19,412 bases of DNA from contig CAJTLB010000033.1 in NCBI GenBank assembly GCA_910577045.1, positions 1 to 19,412 on the forward strand, read 5' to 3'. How positions within the stretch are numbered: position 1 is the stretch's first letter; each line of letters starts with the position of its first letter. The position numbers and the translations under genes were made by a program. Shown one piece after another: positions 7,551 to 15,932 of the stretch. Under the pieces are notes generated by a model. The model did not search any database, was not told where the DNA came from, and saw nothing but the letters and a program-made list of their open reading frames with translations. The stretch comes from an uncultured Lachnospiraceae bacterium. GTDB taxonomy: Bacteria > Bacillota > Clostridia > Lachnospirales > Lachnospiraceae.

Positions 7551-8702
7551 TTAACACTTCTGCCAAAATTTTAAAATATCAGAATAATCTGCTTGTTTCT
7601 TATATTTATTTACTTTATTATTTACCCATATATACTGTTTTTTATATATTTGTTGGTATCCTTCATAATTTTCCCTAATCTGAACTATATGCTGCATTAA
7701 CCCCTTTACTGTATAAACCTTTTTGCCAGGCGTAAAATTATTATAAGGAATCGTAAAACCCCTTTCTTTCTTTTTATAATTTTCATAATCATATGGATAA
7801 AATAGAATTGCCCGCCCCGTAAGCAAAAAATCAAAAAATACAGAAGAATAATCTGTGATTAATAAATCTGTTTTATCAAGCCAATTATAAACATCTTCTT
7901 TTGCTTCTAAAATCTTAATATTTGTAAATTTCCCTGCCGCTTTCCACTGTGCCATACTAGCAAAATGTGGTTTAATATAAAACATAATATTTAATTCCCG
8001 GAATTTTTTATCTATAGAAACTAAATCCGCAGCAAGAATTGGATTAATGCTATTTGTATCCCTAAAAGTTGGCAAATAAAATATATTAAATATTTGATCT
8101 CTATTCTTTACTATTGATTTACAATAATAAAGTTTCTCTGTCCTAGGATAAGAAGCTACCAAACACTTTTCTTTCTTTATTCCCATTGCATAAGATAAAA
8201 TCTCCTTTGCAAATTCTGAAGTAGATAATAAATACGAATTTTGCCAAAAACCTGCTGAAGCGTATTTTTTATACCAGCAACTTTTTCTTTTTTCCATTTC
8301 CATGTAATTTCCAATTTTTTTTAGGGGGAACCCATGCCAAAGATTTATCCTAATACATCTTACAGAAAGTATTCCAATAATATCCCTTGGATTCTGATCA
8401 ATAATATGCACTTTACTGCGCAAATGCCAATAAATACTATGAAAATTATATCCAAATAAAACATCTTTTTTTTCTTTTTTTAACTTATTATAAATCTCTT
8501 TTTCTTTTGTATGCCAAAACACACGGTTAATTCCTAATTGATTTTTGTGTGCACACAAATATTCATACATTCCTCTTGAATTATCTGCATACCGTTTTCC
8601 TTCCCACCCTCCTACTATTACATATTTTCTGGATTTTGGCACTAAAAAAGAAACCATTGTCAATATGAAGTTAAACATTATTTTTAATAAAACTATTATC
8701 AT
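7551..8702 (-). CDS. CDP-glycerol glycerophosphotransferase-like protein (TagB/TagF family)
   Basis: A 383-residue member of the teichoic-acid glycerophosphotransferase family. It transfers an alditol phosphate from a CDP donor to a growing polysaccharide or teichoic acid at the membrane face. Signature segments: NLWHG (120-124, with the catalytic-type histidine 123), YLPTFRD (209-215), IKPH (243-246) and DLLITDYSSVFFDF (279-292). Residues 1-22 are hydrophobic and may attach it to the membrane. It is shorter than TagF polymerases, closer to single-transfer TagB-like enzymes, suggesting a decoration or one phosphodiester link per repeat. ATGA overlap with the preceding gene implies coupled translation. 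Confidence 0.88.
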   Translation of the reverse strand: MIIVLLKIMFNFILTMVSFLVPKSRKYVIVGGWEGKRYADNSRGMYEYLCAHKNQLGINRVFWHTKEKEIYNKLKKEKKDVLFGYNFHSIYWHLRSKVHIIDQNPRDIIGILSVRCIRINLWHGFPLKKIGNYMEMEKRKSCWYKKYASAGFWQNSYLLSTSEFAKEILSYAMGIKKEKCLVASYPRTEKLYYCKSIVKNRDQIFNIFYLPTFRDTNSINPILAADLVSIDKKFRELNIMFYIKPHFASMAQWKAAGKFTNIKILEAKEDVYNWLDKTDLLITDYSSVFFDFLLTGRAILFYPYDYENYKKKERGFTIPYNNFTPGKKVYTVKGLMQHIVQIRENYEGYQQIYKKQYIWVNNKVNKYKKQADYSDILKFWQKC

Positions 8703-9523
8703 CTTTCTTCCACCACTAAATTTCCATCTGTAAAATAATTTTCTGATAATAAAAAGAATTGTTTCCCATTTTGTTCCATTACATCATATAAAATAATTCC
8801 ACCTTTTACGTCAGAATCTATTTCTTTATCTTTTTCTAATAAAACCCATTCTTTATTATAAACTGAAACATACATCTTCGAACCCATATAAGACTCTCTT
8901 AGGTTATCTTTATCACAACTATAATAAAGCAAATATTTATCCTTATAAACCTGCACTATAGCAGGCTCATGATCACAATCTGCCTCTAACAAAATTCTCT
9001 CTTCTTTTTTCCAATCTGCTCCCTCCTTATCATTAGCAACTTTTAAAATAATATAAGAACTTCCTTTATCTAATAATTCCTTTTCATAAACAATACCAAA
9101 ATTGCCTTCTATATCAATAATATCTATATCTTCCAAGTTATATATTTCTTTTGCCACTATACTAATAAAATCCCATTCTCTTAAATCCAACGAACGATAC
9201 CAATAGATAGAATATGTCCCATTCCCAACAGAAGGGTTACTTCTATTAATTACCCCATCTATCCTAATGGCTGCCATATAATATATATTTTCTTTTTTAA
9301 TAACTGCTGGATCTATCTGAAGAAATTCTGTCCTCATTACAACTTCATTCGATACCAGATTATAATTGTTATCAAATTTAGCAACGCCTATTTCATTATA
9401 AAAATTTCCATAAATTAATGTAAATTCATTTTCTATTGGCGCAATCCAATTTGCTTTAATTGTATATATGCCTTGCCTATTCTCTTTTAGTAAAAAACCG
9501 CTTACTCCATGCCTGTACATCAT
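8699..9523 (-). CDS. Beta-propeller-like protein, related to GH43/GH32-type folds
   Basis: A 274-residue protein of repeated beta-rich segments: WIAPIENEFTLIYG, DPAVIKKENIYYMAA, YSIYWYRSLDLREWDF, DIEGNFGIVYE, HEPAIVQVYKDKYLLYYS and MYVSVYN. This recurring pattern (D/E-x-A, then a Y-rich strand) is typical of five-bladed furanosidase-like propellers. Acidic residues at DPAV and D-H-EP could be active-site positions, but I cannot confirm a hydrolase. There is no signal peptide, so it acts in the cytoplasm. It starts within the end of the preceding gene (47-base overlap) with only a weak AGAAG ribosome site. It may be a transferase accessory or a sugar-modifying protein. Function uncertain. Confidence 0.65.
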   Translation of the reverse strand: MMYRHGVSGFLLKENRQGIYTIKANWIAPIENEFTLIYGNFYNEIGVAKFDNNYNLVSNEVVMRTEFLQIDPAVIKKENIYYMAAIRIDGVINRSNPSVGNGTYSIYWYRSLDLREWDFISIVAKEIYNLEDIDIIDIEGNFGIVYEKELLDKGSSYIILKVANDKEGADWKKEERILLEADCDHEPAIVQVYKDKYLLYYSCDKDNLRESYMGSKMYVSVYNKEWVLLEKDKEIDSDVKGGIILYDVMEQNGKQFFLLSENYFTDGNLVVEER

Positions 9524-10418
9524 AATATGCCAGTATTTCTTCTGCTATTGGCGTAAATGGCTTATTTATAAAACCAAATAAATCCTGTTCTTTATCCAAT
9601 CCCAAAATAAAAATATTTTCCTTTGAATAATATGCTTCTTCTACAATAGAACGATTATTACTTATTAACTTTTTTCCATTTGACAAAGCAAGCAATGGCC
9701 TTAATGTAATCCATTCTTCCTCTGGATTTACAATTTCTAAAACAACTCTACTTTCTGCCACTACTTTATAATATTCTTCTTCTGTAAGCCATTTTTGTTT
9801 TCTTATTTCTTCCGGGCACTCTTGTTTCTTTGTAACAAAGTAAAAAAATAAATGAAAACCTTTTTGTTTCAATAATTGATAATATTGGTTTACAAGAATA
9901 GCCCGTTCTTCCCAAACACCTTCCCGATCTGAACCAATAAAAGAAATATCATATTTTAATTTATTTGTTGGCAGCTTCATAGAACTAATATAAAATTGGG
10001 GATTATATAACATAGCATACTGTTTACTGTCCTTTTTACAAAAAGTATAATTTTTATAATATGGATATTCCTTTACAGGGTACCTAGATACTGCTATGCT
10101 ATCCCAATAATAATTAATTAACATAACAGATGGCTCTTTCTTCTTTATCCATTTTAAAATCCTAGGGGAATACTTACTTGCTATACATACAATTTTCTTT
10201 CCTGGCCGAATTTCCTTATGCCATTGATAAAACCATATCCCAATCCCTGGTAATCCACTGTATAAATGGAAACGCCGTATTATACGGCACAATATGCCAA
10301 CTGGTTTAAATACACATTCTCCCCTTATCCCATTTTCACGGTTAAACCATTCCAAAAAAATATTATTATTTTGTGGATTATTAAAAAATAAAAATAAAAT
10401 ATCATTCTCCTTTTCCAT
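9477..10418 (-). CDS. Putative GT-B-type glycosyltransferase
   Basis: A 313-residue soluble protein. The C-terminal half has YDISFIGSDREG (156-167), SRVVLEIV (223-230), the ITLRPLLALSNGKKLISNN stretch (237-255) and a final aromatic/charged tail. This layout, with a nucleotide-sugar domain and the R-x-x-L-A-L-x-x-GKKL-I-x-N pattern, resembles lipopolysaccharide-type glycosyltransferases of the GT-B fold, but the donor and linkage are unknown. AGAGG lies five bases before the ATG. The start overlaps the end of the out-of-frame C-terminal part of the phase-variable GT2 gene by 17 bases, so translation may depend on ribosomes finishing that gene. Confidence 0.65.
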   Translation of the reverse strand: MEKENDILFLFFNNPQNNNIFLEWFNRENGIRGECVFKPVGILCRIIRRFHLYSGLPGIGIWFYQWHKEIRPGKKIVCIASKYSPRILKWIKKKEPSVMLINYYWDSIAVSRYPVKEYPYYKNYTFCKKDSKQYAMLYNPQFYISSMKLPTNKLKYDISFIGSDREGVWEERAILVNQYYQLLKQKGFHLFFYFVTKKQECPEEIRKQKWLTEEEYYKVVAESRVVLEIVNPEEEWITLRPLLALSNGKKLISNNRSIVEEAYYSKENIFILGLDKEQDLFGFINKPFTPIAEEILAYYDVQAWSKRFFTKRE

Positions 10419-10617
10419 ATAATCCTCTCCACTCCTGTATAGATACCTTTAAAATATGATATGGATGTAAACATTTATATTTTAAACTTAACATTGCCAT
10501 TTTTATAAAATAGATTATTACCATAACTAATGCTATCCCTTTTCCCATATTTTGATAAGTTTTATAATAATATAAGCTGCTTTTTATATATTCTATACTG
10601 ACAAAGTCATTTCTCCT
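10402..10617 (-). pseudogene. Out-of-frame C-terminal part of the interrupted GT2 glycosyltransferase
   Basis: This segment continues the GT2 gene after the G10 tract but in the frame that would be used if the tract had nine (or twelve) G residues. It reads RRNDFVSIEYIKSSLYYYKTY and then a hydrophobic segment (IALVMVIIYFIKMAML) and a basic tail ending at TGA. GT2 rhamnosyltransferase-type enzymes commonly end this way, with SLxYYxxK-like and membrane-associated helices. The frame also offers an ATG at 10641 giving a 79-residue product, but it has no ribosome binding site, so it is not a separate gene. Confidence 0.75.
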
Positions 10618-11308
10618 CCCCCCCCCCGGAAGAAGCTGCATGCTTATGGATCACTTCTGCCCTTGGATAAATATAAATGCTATAATTAGAACGTTCTACC
10701 AACGCCCCTAAAATATTTTCCTCATTATAAAGAAAAGTTGCCTCATCAAATGCTGGCAATTCTATAAATTTATTAATATCAATTAAAAAACAACAGCCTG
10801 ATACACTATAAACCCTTGTACATTCCAATACTTCATCTTCATTTAATGATTTTGTTTTTATCCATCTTCCTATTTCCAAAGCATCTATTATCCTTACAGA
10901 GGACAACCTCGAAGATGGCATACGTTGATTATCTTCTCCTTTTACACCTGGCCCGATAATCACTGCATCCTTATGGCGAAGCATCTCTACATATAATAAA
11001 GAAATAGTATCTTTCTTTAAAATGACATCACTATTCACTAATAAACAATATGTTATTCCTTTTTCTTTACATTTCTTAATCCCTATATTATTTCCTTTTG
11101 CAAACCCTAGGTTTTCAGGAAGTTTTATGATATGTACCATTTTATTATTATGGAAAGCTGCTTCTAGCCTATCTACTGATTCATTTTTTGATCCATTGTC
11201 AATTAATAAAATATATATATCCTCTGAAAATTTGCTTTCCATAATAGAAGCCACACATTCTATTGTGACTTTCCAATTTTTATAGTTTAATATAATAACT
11301 CCTATCAT
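10607..11308 (-). CDS. GT2 glycosyltransferase, truncated in this frame by a G10 tract (phase-variable candidate)
   Basis: A family-2 glycosyltransferase that adds a sugar from a nucleotide donor to a lipid-linked oligosaccharide. The 233-residue product has the complete GT-A domain: VIILNYKNW, DNGSKN, NLGFAKGNNIGI, the DXD-like VNSDV, GCCFLI, FLYNEENILG, and HKHAASS near residue 227. Just there the G10 run (10618-10627) causes GGGEEK and a stop. Deleting one G would give about 301 residues, the usual length of this family, ending at 10402. Start supported by GGGAG six bases before the ATG. The truncated product may be inactive or differ in membrane attachment. Confidence 0.85.
   Translation of the reverse strand: MIGVIILNYKNWKVTIECVASIMESKFSEDIYILLIDNGSKNESVDRLEAAFHNNKMVHIIKLPENLGFAKGNNIGIKKCKEKGITYCLLVNSDVILKKDTISLLYVEMLRHKDAVIIGPGVKGEDNQRMPSSRLSSVRIIDALEIGRWIKTKSLNEDEVLECTRVYSVSGCCFLIDINKFIELPAFDEATFLYNEENILGALVERSNYSIYIYPRAEVIHKHAASSGGGEEK
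10618..10627. repeat. Homopolymeric tract C10 (G10 on the coding strand)
   Basis: Ten consecutive C on the + strand, inside a coding region of roughly 30% GC. This is the only G/C run of this length in the window. Runs of 8 or more G in surface-polysaccharide genes are classic slipped-strand mispairing sites. Here both sides of the run are coding but in frames that differ by one base. Confidence 0.9.
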
Positions 11309-11349
11309 TTCTTTCTCCCGCTATTTTAAGTATAAACAAATTTTCTATT

Positions 11350-12768
11350 TTACTCTTTTTTCCTAAACCCAGACTTTATTTTTCCAATAATCCCAAACTG
11401 GCAATTTAAAAACCAACATAATGCCATAGCATCTATAAAACCCAATACCCAGCGTATCCATATATTAGAAATAAATAATTGTGCAACAATCCCTCCTGCT
11501 ATAATAATAAAAGCCGCCATAAAAAATCCTTTTCCATTATAAAGGTTCCCCTTATTTACCCAAATAGAAATTATTGTATGAAATAAAAAATACAAAATAT
11601 ATGTAATTAATGTTGTATATACTGCTACTACATATCCAAACCATGGTATACAAATATAATTTAAAAAAATATTGATACTGGCAGCACACATAGTACCAAT
11701 TGCAATAAATTTCGTTTTCTCGTAATAATACTCCACAATTGCTGGAAAACTATATAAATAAGAAAAAAATCCTCCAATAATAATTGGTATTGTAATATAT
11801 ATCGCTTCCTGATATTCTGCTGTGCCTAATAACTGGATAATTTCTGGTGAAACCAGCATTACGCCTAATGTAAACAATGCCATCCCTAACGCGTATTTAT
11901 CTGCACAATTCCGTATTTCTTCTCTATCCCCTTGGCTCATACGTTCATAGAACCATGGGCTCCATACTTGATCCAAAGAAGAATAGGTAACTGAAATAAT
12001 GGCATAAACATTATATGCAAAACTATAGATGCCTGCTTGGGAGTTCCCTATTATATTCGCTATCATAATCCTGTCAAAAGACCCAAGTAATACCTGCGAA
12101 ATACCATGCGGGATAATTGGCAGGCTATACTTTAAAGCATATCCCCAATAATTTTTATTTACTATTGGCTTGCTCTTTTTCCAAAAACCAGCCACTATCC
12201 AAACGGCTAAACAAAAACAAGGGAAAAAAGTCCCAAATATACGTCCATAAGCCCTATTCTCTTTGCATACTGTCAAAAGCAAAAAAATTGACAATAACAA
12301 ATTTCCTACTGCATAAAAAAAAGAAAGGCATATATAATCTCTTGTCTGATAATTTAAACTAATATAGGTATTATAATATCCAATAATGGCTGTCCCAAAA
12401 CTGTGTAATACTAATACAGATATATATACGTAATTAGAAACATGAAATAATGCACAAATTAAATTTGCCCCGCATAAAAAGATTAGCATATTAAAAAAAG
12501 ATAAAAGAATACAAGAAGAGACATAATTATTTAACTCTCCTACAAATTTTAAACGTGCATTTTTAAAACTTGTATGTAAAGCAAGCCCTACAAAAATAAA
12601 AAGTATACTTTCATATGAAGTATAAGTATTATAGAATCCATAATCTGCTGTTGACAGCAGCCTTGAAAATATAGGGACTGTTAAAAACCCTAATCCACGG
12701 ATTAAGTAATTTCCTATTGTATATCCAACACCAGCACGCTTAATACTGTTTTGTTTAGCCTGTCCCAC
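11350..12768 (-). CDS. wzx: Oligosaccharide flippase, Wzx-like (MOP superfamily)
   Basis: A 472-residue polytopic membrane protein with about 12-14 hydrophobic segments and the usual Wzx/RfbX opening: KRAGVGYTIGNYLIRGLGFL, VPIFSRLLSTADYGFYNTY. It moves lipid-linked repeat units across the cytoplasmic membrane. The start codon is GTG at 12768, preceded by GAGGTGGAG; an upstream ATG is not available. Size and hydropathy are normal for the family and no disruption is visible. It lies between the Wzy polymerase and the phase-variable glycosyltransferase, with short gaps on both sides. The sugar specificity cannot be read from sequence. Confidence 0.9.
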   Translation of the reverse strand: MGQAKQNSIKRAGVGYTIGNYLIRGLGFLTVPIFSRLLSTADYGFYNTYTSYESILFIFVGLALHTSFKNARLKFVGELNNYVSSCILLSFFNMLIFLCGANLICALFHVSNYVYISVLVLHSFGTAIIGYYNTYISLNYQTRDYICLSFFYAVGNLLLSIFLLLTVCKENRAYGRIFGTFFPCFCLAVWIVAGFWKKSKPIVNKNYWGYALKYSLPIIPHGISQVLLGSFDRIMIANIIGNSQAGIYSFAYNVYAIISVTYSSLDQVWSPWFYERMSQGDREEIRNCADKYALGMALFTLGVMLVSPEIIQLLGTAEYQEAIYITIPIIIGGFFSYLYSFPAIVEYYYEKTKFIAIGTMCAASINIFLNYICIPWFGYVVAVYTTLITYILYFLFHTIISIWVNKGNLYNGKGFFMAAFIIIAGGIVAQLFISNIWIRWVLGFIDAMALCWFLNCQFGIIGKIKSGFRKKE

Positions 12769-12798
12769 TTATCTCCACCTCTTACTGCTTTCTTTCCA

Positions 12799-13929
12799 CT
12801 AACGCCAAAACAGTGTCCCATCAAATATTCCAGCATAAATATCCCTTGCCTGCCCTAATGCTATAGGATATAAAAAAATAGATAATACATATACCAGCAC
12901 GAAAAGACTGCTTATACTCTTTTTCTGGCTTATTCCCCGCAAGCTAACTAAATAATTGCTTATTACAATAAATATAGGGATATATAAATTTCTATAAAAC
13001 CTATATGGCGCATTTGCAAAAGCTAATGTCGGCAGGAATATCCCCATTAATATCCATATATTTGTTATTAAATTATTATAATCAGACAATTTTTTTGGTA
13101 AAATTTTTCTATTATAACGGCATAAATACAAAAGTATCAATCCAATAAAATATAACATCACAGGGACTAAACTTCTTGCACCTGCAAAGCTATTTGCATA
13201 GCCTGCCAGTTTACTTAAGCCCGGAACCTTTGATATAATGGGCAGAAATACGGATAACAATTCTTGGCCCCCAAATAAAAATACTATATAAAAGATCAAG
13301 CCTATCACCGGGAAAACCACTCTAATACGTTTAAAAAAAGAATTTTTTACTACAGGCAATACGAAATAAATTACACAGGAAAAATGAAATAAACAGGCTA
13401 TGCCGATTAAAATAATATACTTTACTATTCCAATTGCCCCTTGCCCTCTCTGTAAAAATTCTAGTGCCATTATTAAAAAACACACCGCAATAAAATTTTT
13501 AAACTGCATTCCATCTGATGCAAATACACCTGATATTAAATATAAAAACACTACCATCGGATAACTTAATGAAAGCCTATTTATTCTTGGCACCATAAAA
13601 CAGCCAATAATAACTAATATAATCGCCTGGAATTCAAAATAAGTCCTATTTTTTAAATACAACTGGAAAAACATTGTTAATTTTGAATAAAACTTATAAC
13701 TATAATCCCAAGGATTTTTTTTATGTAAAGCAATATACTTATAAAACATTTGATAATTACGCGCATCATATCCTGTCCTGTTTGCTGTCAATAAAATTAA
13801 TAATCCACTAGACACCAATAAGGTAATAGCAAATTTATATATTTTTCCAGGGCGGTATATTCCATTGTATTCAGCTATATAACTAAAAAAACAGGCAAAT
13901 ATACAACTAAAGAAAATACCTATTACCAT
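12799..13929 (-). CDS. wzy: EpsG-like polysaccharide polymerase (Wzy)
   Basis: A 376-residue membrane protein with about ten hydrophobic segments and the EpsG-type motif TGYDARNYQMFY near residues 52-63, where the aspartate and tyrosines are conserved. A second polar loop (FASDGMQFKNFIAV) follows. Such proteins join flipped repeat units outside the membrane. I place the start at the ATG at 13929: GGAGG lies 11 bases before it, and it overlaps the stop of the previous gene by seven bases (ATGGTAA). A frame open to 14046 would overlap the upstream glycosyltransferase by over 120 bases and gives a non-membrane-like N terminus, so I reject that extension. Confidence 0.85.
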   Translation of the reverse strand: MVIGIFFSCIFACFFSYIAEYNGIYRPGKIYKFAITLLVSSGLLILLTANRTGYDARNYQMFYKYIALHKKNPWDYSYKFYSKLTMFFQLYLKNRTYFEFQAIILVIIGCFMVPRINRLSLSYPMVVFLYLISGVFASDGMQFKNFIAVCFLIMALEFLQRGQGAIGIVKYIILIGIACLFHFSCVIYFVLPVVKNSFFKRIRVVFPVIGLIFYIVFLFGGQELLSVFLPIISKVPGLSKLAGYANSFAGARSLVPVMLYFIGLILLYLCRYNRKILPKKLSDYNNLITNIWILMGIFLPTLAFANAPYRFYRNLYIPIFIVISNYLVSLRGISQKKSISSLFVLVYVLSIFLYPIALGQARDIYAGIFDGTLFWR

Positions 13930-14807
13930 TTTCTTGTAAACCTCCAGTAAACCTTTATATAAAAAAGCCATCCTATCCCCAAAAATAAAATAGTTAATTT
14001 GGGGTATATTGTATCTTTTAAAAGCCTTCCATCTTTTTGGACACATTTTATTCCAATATACCTTATTGTATCTGCTATTTTATATTTTATCTCCTTGTCT
14101 AATTTCAACCTTTGCTGGATATATGCTAAATATCCATTCGGGTTATTACAATTTACTTTTCTTATATTCGCTGTATAACCGTCTGGGCGATATTCACATA
14201 AATACAAAACCTCTGGCAAAATATGCAGTTTTCCTTCTAAATCTATTTGATCGTATAAATAACTCTCTGGCACAAACCGTTCTCCTTGAAATACAGGAAA
14301 AAAATATTTTTTTAGAATTTCTGTTCGGAATACTAGCATAGTATCGCCCCTAAGCCCATATATACGGGTAGCTTCCAATAATGTTGCATATTTTACAGTG
14401 GATTCCCATTTTGTAATTGGTTGTCCACTTCTATCTCCTCTTAATGCTAAAATACCTGTACTATTTTTATTTTCTTCCCAGTATTCTAATATTCTTTTCA
14501 CAGCATTATCTACTAAATAATCATCAGAATCCACGCACAGAAACAACTCTGTATCTGCATATTTTACTGCAGCATTATGGGCATTTGCTTTCCCAGAATT
14601 TTCTTGGTAAAAATATACAATTTGTATCTTCTCTTCCAACTGCCAGCCTTTCACCAATGTTTCTGTATTATCTATAGATCCATCATTAATCAGCAGCCAG
14701 TAAAAATCAGAAACTGTCTGTCTACATAAAGATTGATATAAACGTGGAAGAGTGCTTTCCCGATTATAAGTAGGTGTAAAAATAGTAATTCTTTTCTCTT
14801 CCAGCAT
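13923..14807 (-). CDS. GT2 glycosyltransferase
   Basis: A 294-residue family-2 enzyme. The GT-A domain shows TPTYNRESTL (11-20), INDGSIDNTE (40-49), KANAHNAA (73-80) and the metal-binding D93-S-D95-D96. The acceptor-side segment GERFVPESYLYDQI follows, as in EpsE/WcaA-like enzymes that use short acceptors. A hydrophobic C-terminal segment (TILFLGIGWLFYIKVYW) likely anchors it to the membrane. AGGG lies six bases before the ATG. It overlaps the Wzy start by seven bases and follows the GT4 gene by 27 bases. Confidence 0.9.
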   Translation of the reverse strand: MLEEKRITIFTPTYNRESTLPRLYQSLCRQTVSDFYWLLINDGSIDNTETLVKGWQLEEKIQIVYFYQENSGKANAHNAAVKYADTELFLCVDSDDYLVDNAVKRILEYWEENKNSTGILALRGDRSGQPITKWESTVKYATLLEATRIYGLRGDTMLVFRTEILKKYFFPVFQGERFVPESYLYDQIDLEGKLHILPEVLYLCEYRPDGYTANIRKVNCNNPNGYLAYIQQRLKLDKEIKYKIADTIRYIGIKCVQKDGRLLKDTIYPKLTILFLGIGWLFYIKVYWRFTRKW

Positions 14808-14834
14808 AATTTTCCCTTTCTCTAATAAATTCTC

Positions 14835-15932
14835 CTATTTTTCTATTATTTGATTATATAATTGTTTTAAATTACAAATATATTCTTCTATATTGTCCAG
14901 CTCCAACGCCCTCTTACCAGCATTATCTTGCTTTTTTAAATAATAATCCTTATCTGTTAAAAGCTGATATATCTCTTCTATAAATTCTTTATCTGTTTTA
15001 CATAATTTCCCACAATTATTATCTACAATAAAAGGCAATCCCCCAACCTTTGCCGCTACTACAGGAATATGAAATGCTAATGCTTCCACTGCCGCCAACC
15101 CAAAACCTTCCCATTTTGAAGGCATACAAAGAACTTTACCCTGGCATAAATACTGGTATGGATTTTCCTGGAAGCCTAACATGGTAATATTTTCCTTTAG
15201 ATGGAATTCTTCAATTTTTATTTCACATTCTTTCCTTAGCTCTCCATCGCCAACCATTGCTACTTTTAATAAAGGTATTCTTTTCTTAAGCCCAACAATA
15301 AGCCCAATAAACCGAAATGGATCTTTTTGCCATGTAAGCCTTCCTAAAAACACAATATCATAATTTATTTTATTATGGAAAATATTCTTTTGCTTATATT
15401 CTTGAAGACTTCTTAAATTAATAGGGTTATTAATTACTATTGTCTTTTTTTTAATCCAATTCCCAAATACATACTCCTCTAAAATAGCAGGAGAAACAAT
15501 TAATATCTTTTTGTAACACACACTTGTCAATAAATAAAGAAAAGAATATAAATGATACTTCCTCATCCATGGAGTATTATTATGTAAATGAGAAATAATT
15601 GGTAATTTCCAACAACTTACTGCTGCCATTACAGATGCCCTAAAATCATTTGCATGGATAATATCTGGTTTTTCTTGGCAAATAACTTTTCTTATTTGTA
15701 TTGGGTCCATACTTTTAATTGGCACAAAATGAATTTTTTTATTTTCTAAATATTTCCTAATTGGCCCTTCCTTAGAGACATAAACCATTCCAACATTTAT
15801 ATCTTTTATATTTTCTATAATCTGAATAACTACATTTTCTGCGCCAGAATAAGAATTTGTATTCAACAAAAATAATATTTTCTTTTTTTTTCTTTTATTA
15901 TTTCTATTAAAATAACTCTTCTTGGTAAACAT
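14835..15932 (-). CDS. GT4 glycosyltransferase
   Basis: A 365-residue GT-B enzyme of family 4. The N-terminal Rossmann domain starts at KKKKILFLLNT, with the G30-A-E-N acceptor-loop motif (SGAENV), HAND near 93-96, and the linker VINNPI. The C-terminal donor domain has GRLTWQKDP (197-205), VGDG (227-230), and the E275-GFGLAAV-E283 retaining motif. It transfers a sugar with retention of configuration to the lipid-linked oligosaccharide. Start: GAGG seven bases before the ATG; it overlaps the upstream GT4 gene by 26 bases. A run of nine A (15883-15891 on the coding strand) lies near codons 14-17. Confidence 0.9.
   Translation of the reverse strand: MFTKKSYFNRNNKRKKKKILFLLNTNSYSGAENVVIQIIENIKDINVGMVYVSKEGPIRKYLENKKIHFVPIKSMDPIQIRKVICQEKPDIIHANDFRASVMAAVSCWKLPIISHLHNNTPWMRKYHLYSFLYLLTSVCYKKILIVSPAILEEYVFGNWIKKKTIVINNPINLRSLQEYKQKNIFHNKINYDIVFLGRLTWQKDPFRFIGLIVGLKKRIPLLKVAMVGDGELRKECEIKIEEFHLKENITMLGFQENPYQYLCQGKVLCMPSKWEGFGLAAVEALAFHIPVVAAKVGGLPFIVDNNCGKLCKTDKEFIEEIYQLLTDKDYYLKKQDNAGKRALELDNIEEYICNLKQLYNQIIEK

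Noticed and set aside
8465..8480. A8 and A7 runs in the TagF-like gene, and similar A8 runs in other genes, as further phase-variation sites
   Set aside because: Runs of 7-8 A are common throughout this AT-rich operon, all frames are intact across them, and they encode ordinary lysine-rich stretches.
10402..10641. Independent 79-residue gene with its own ATG at 10641
   Set aside because: No ribosome binding site, starts inside the GT2 gene, and its sequence matches the expected C-terminal continuation of that enzyme across the G10 tract.
13930..14046. 39-residue N-terminal extension of the Wzy polymerase
   Set aside because: It would overlap the upstream glycosyltransferase by over 120 bases. 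The ATG at 13929 has GGAGG upstream and gives a normal membrane-protein start.
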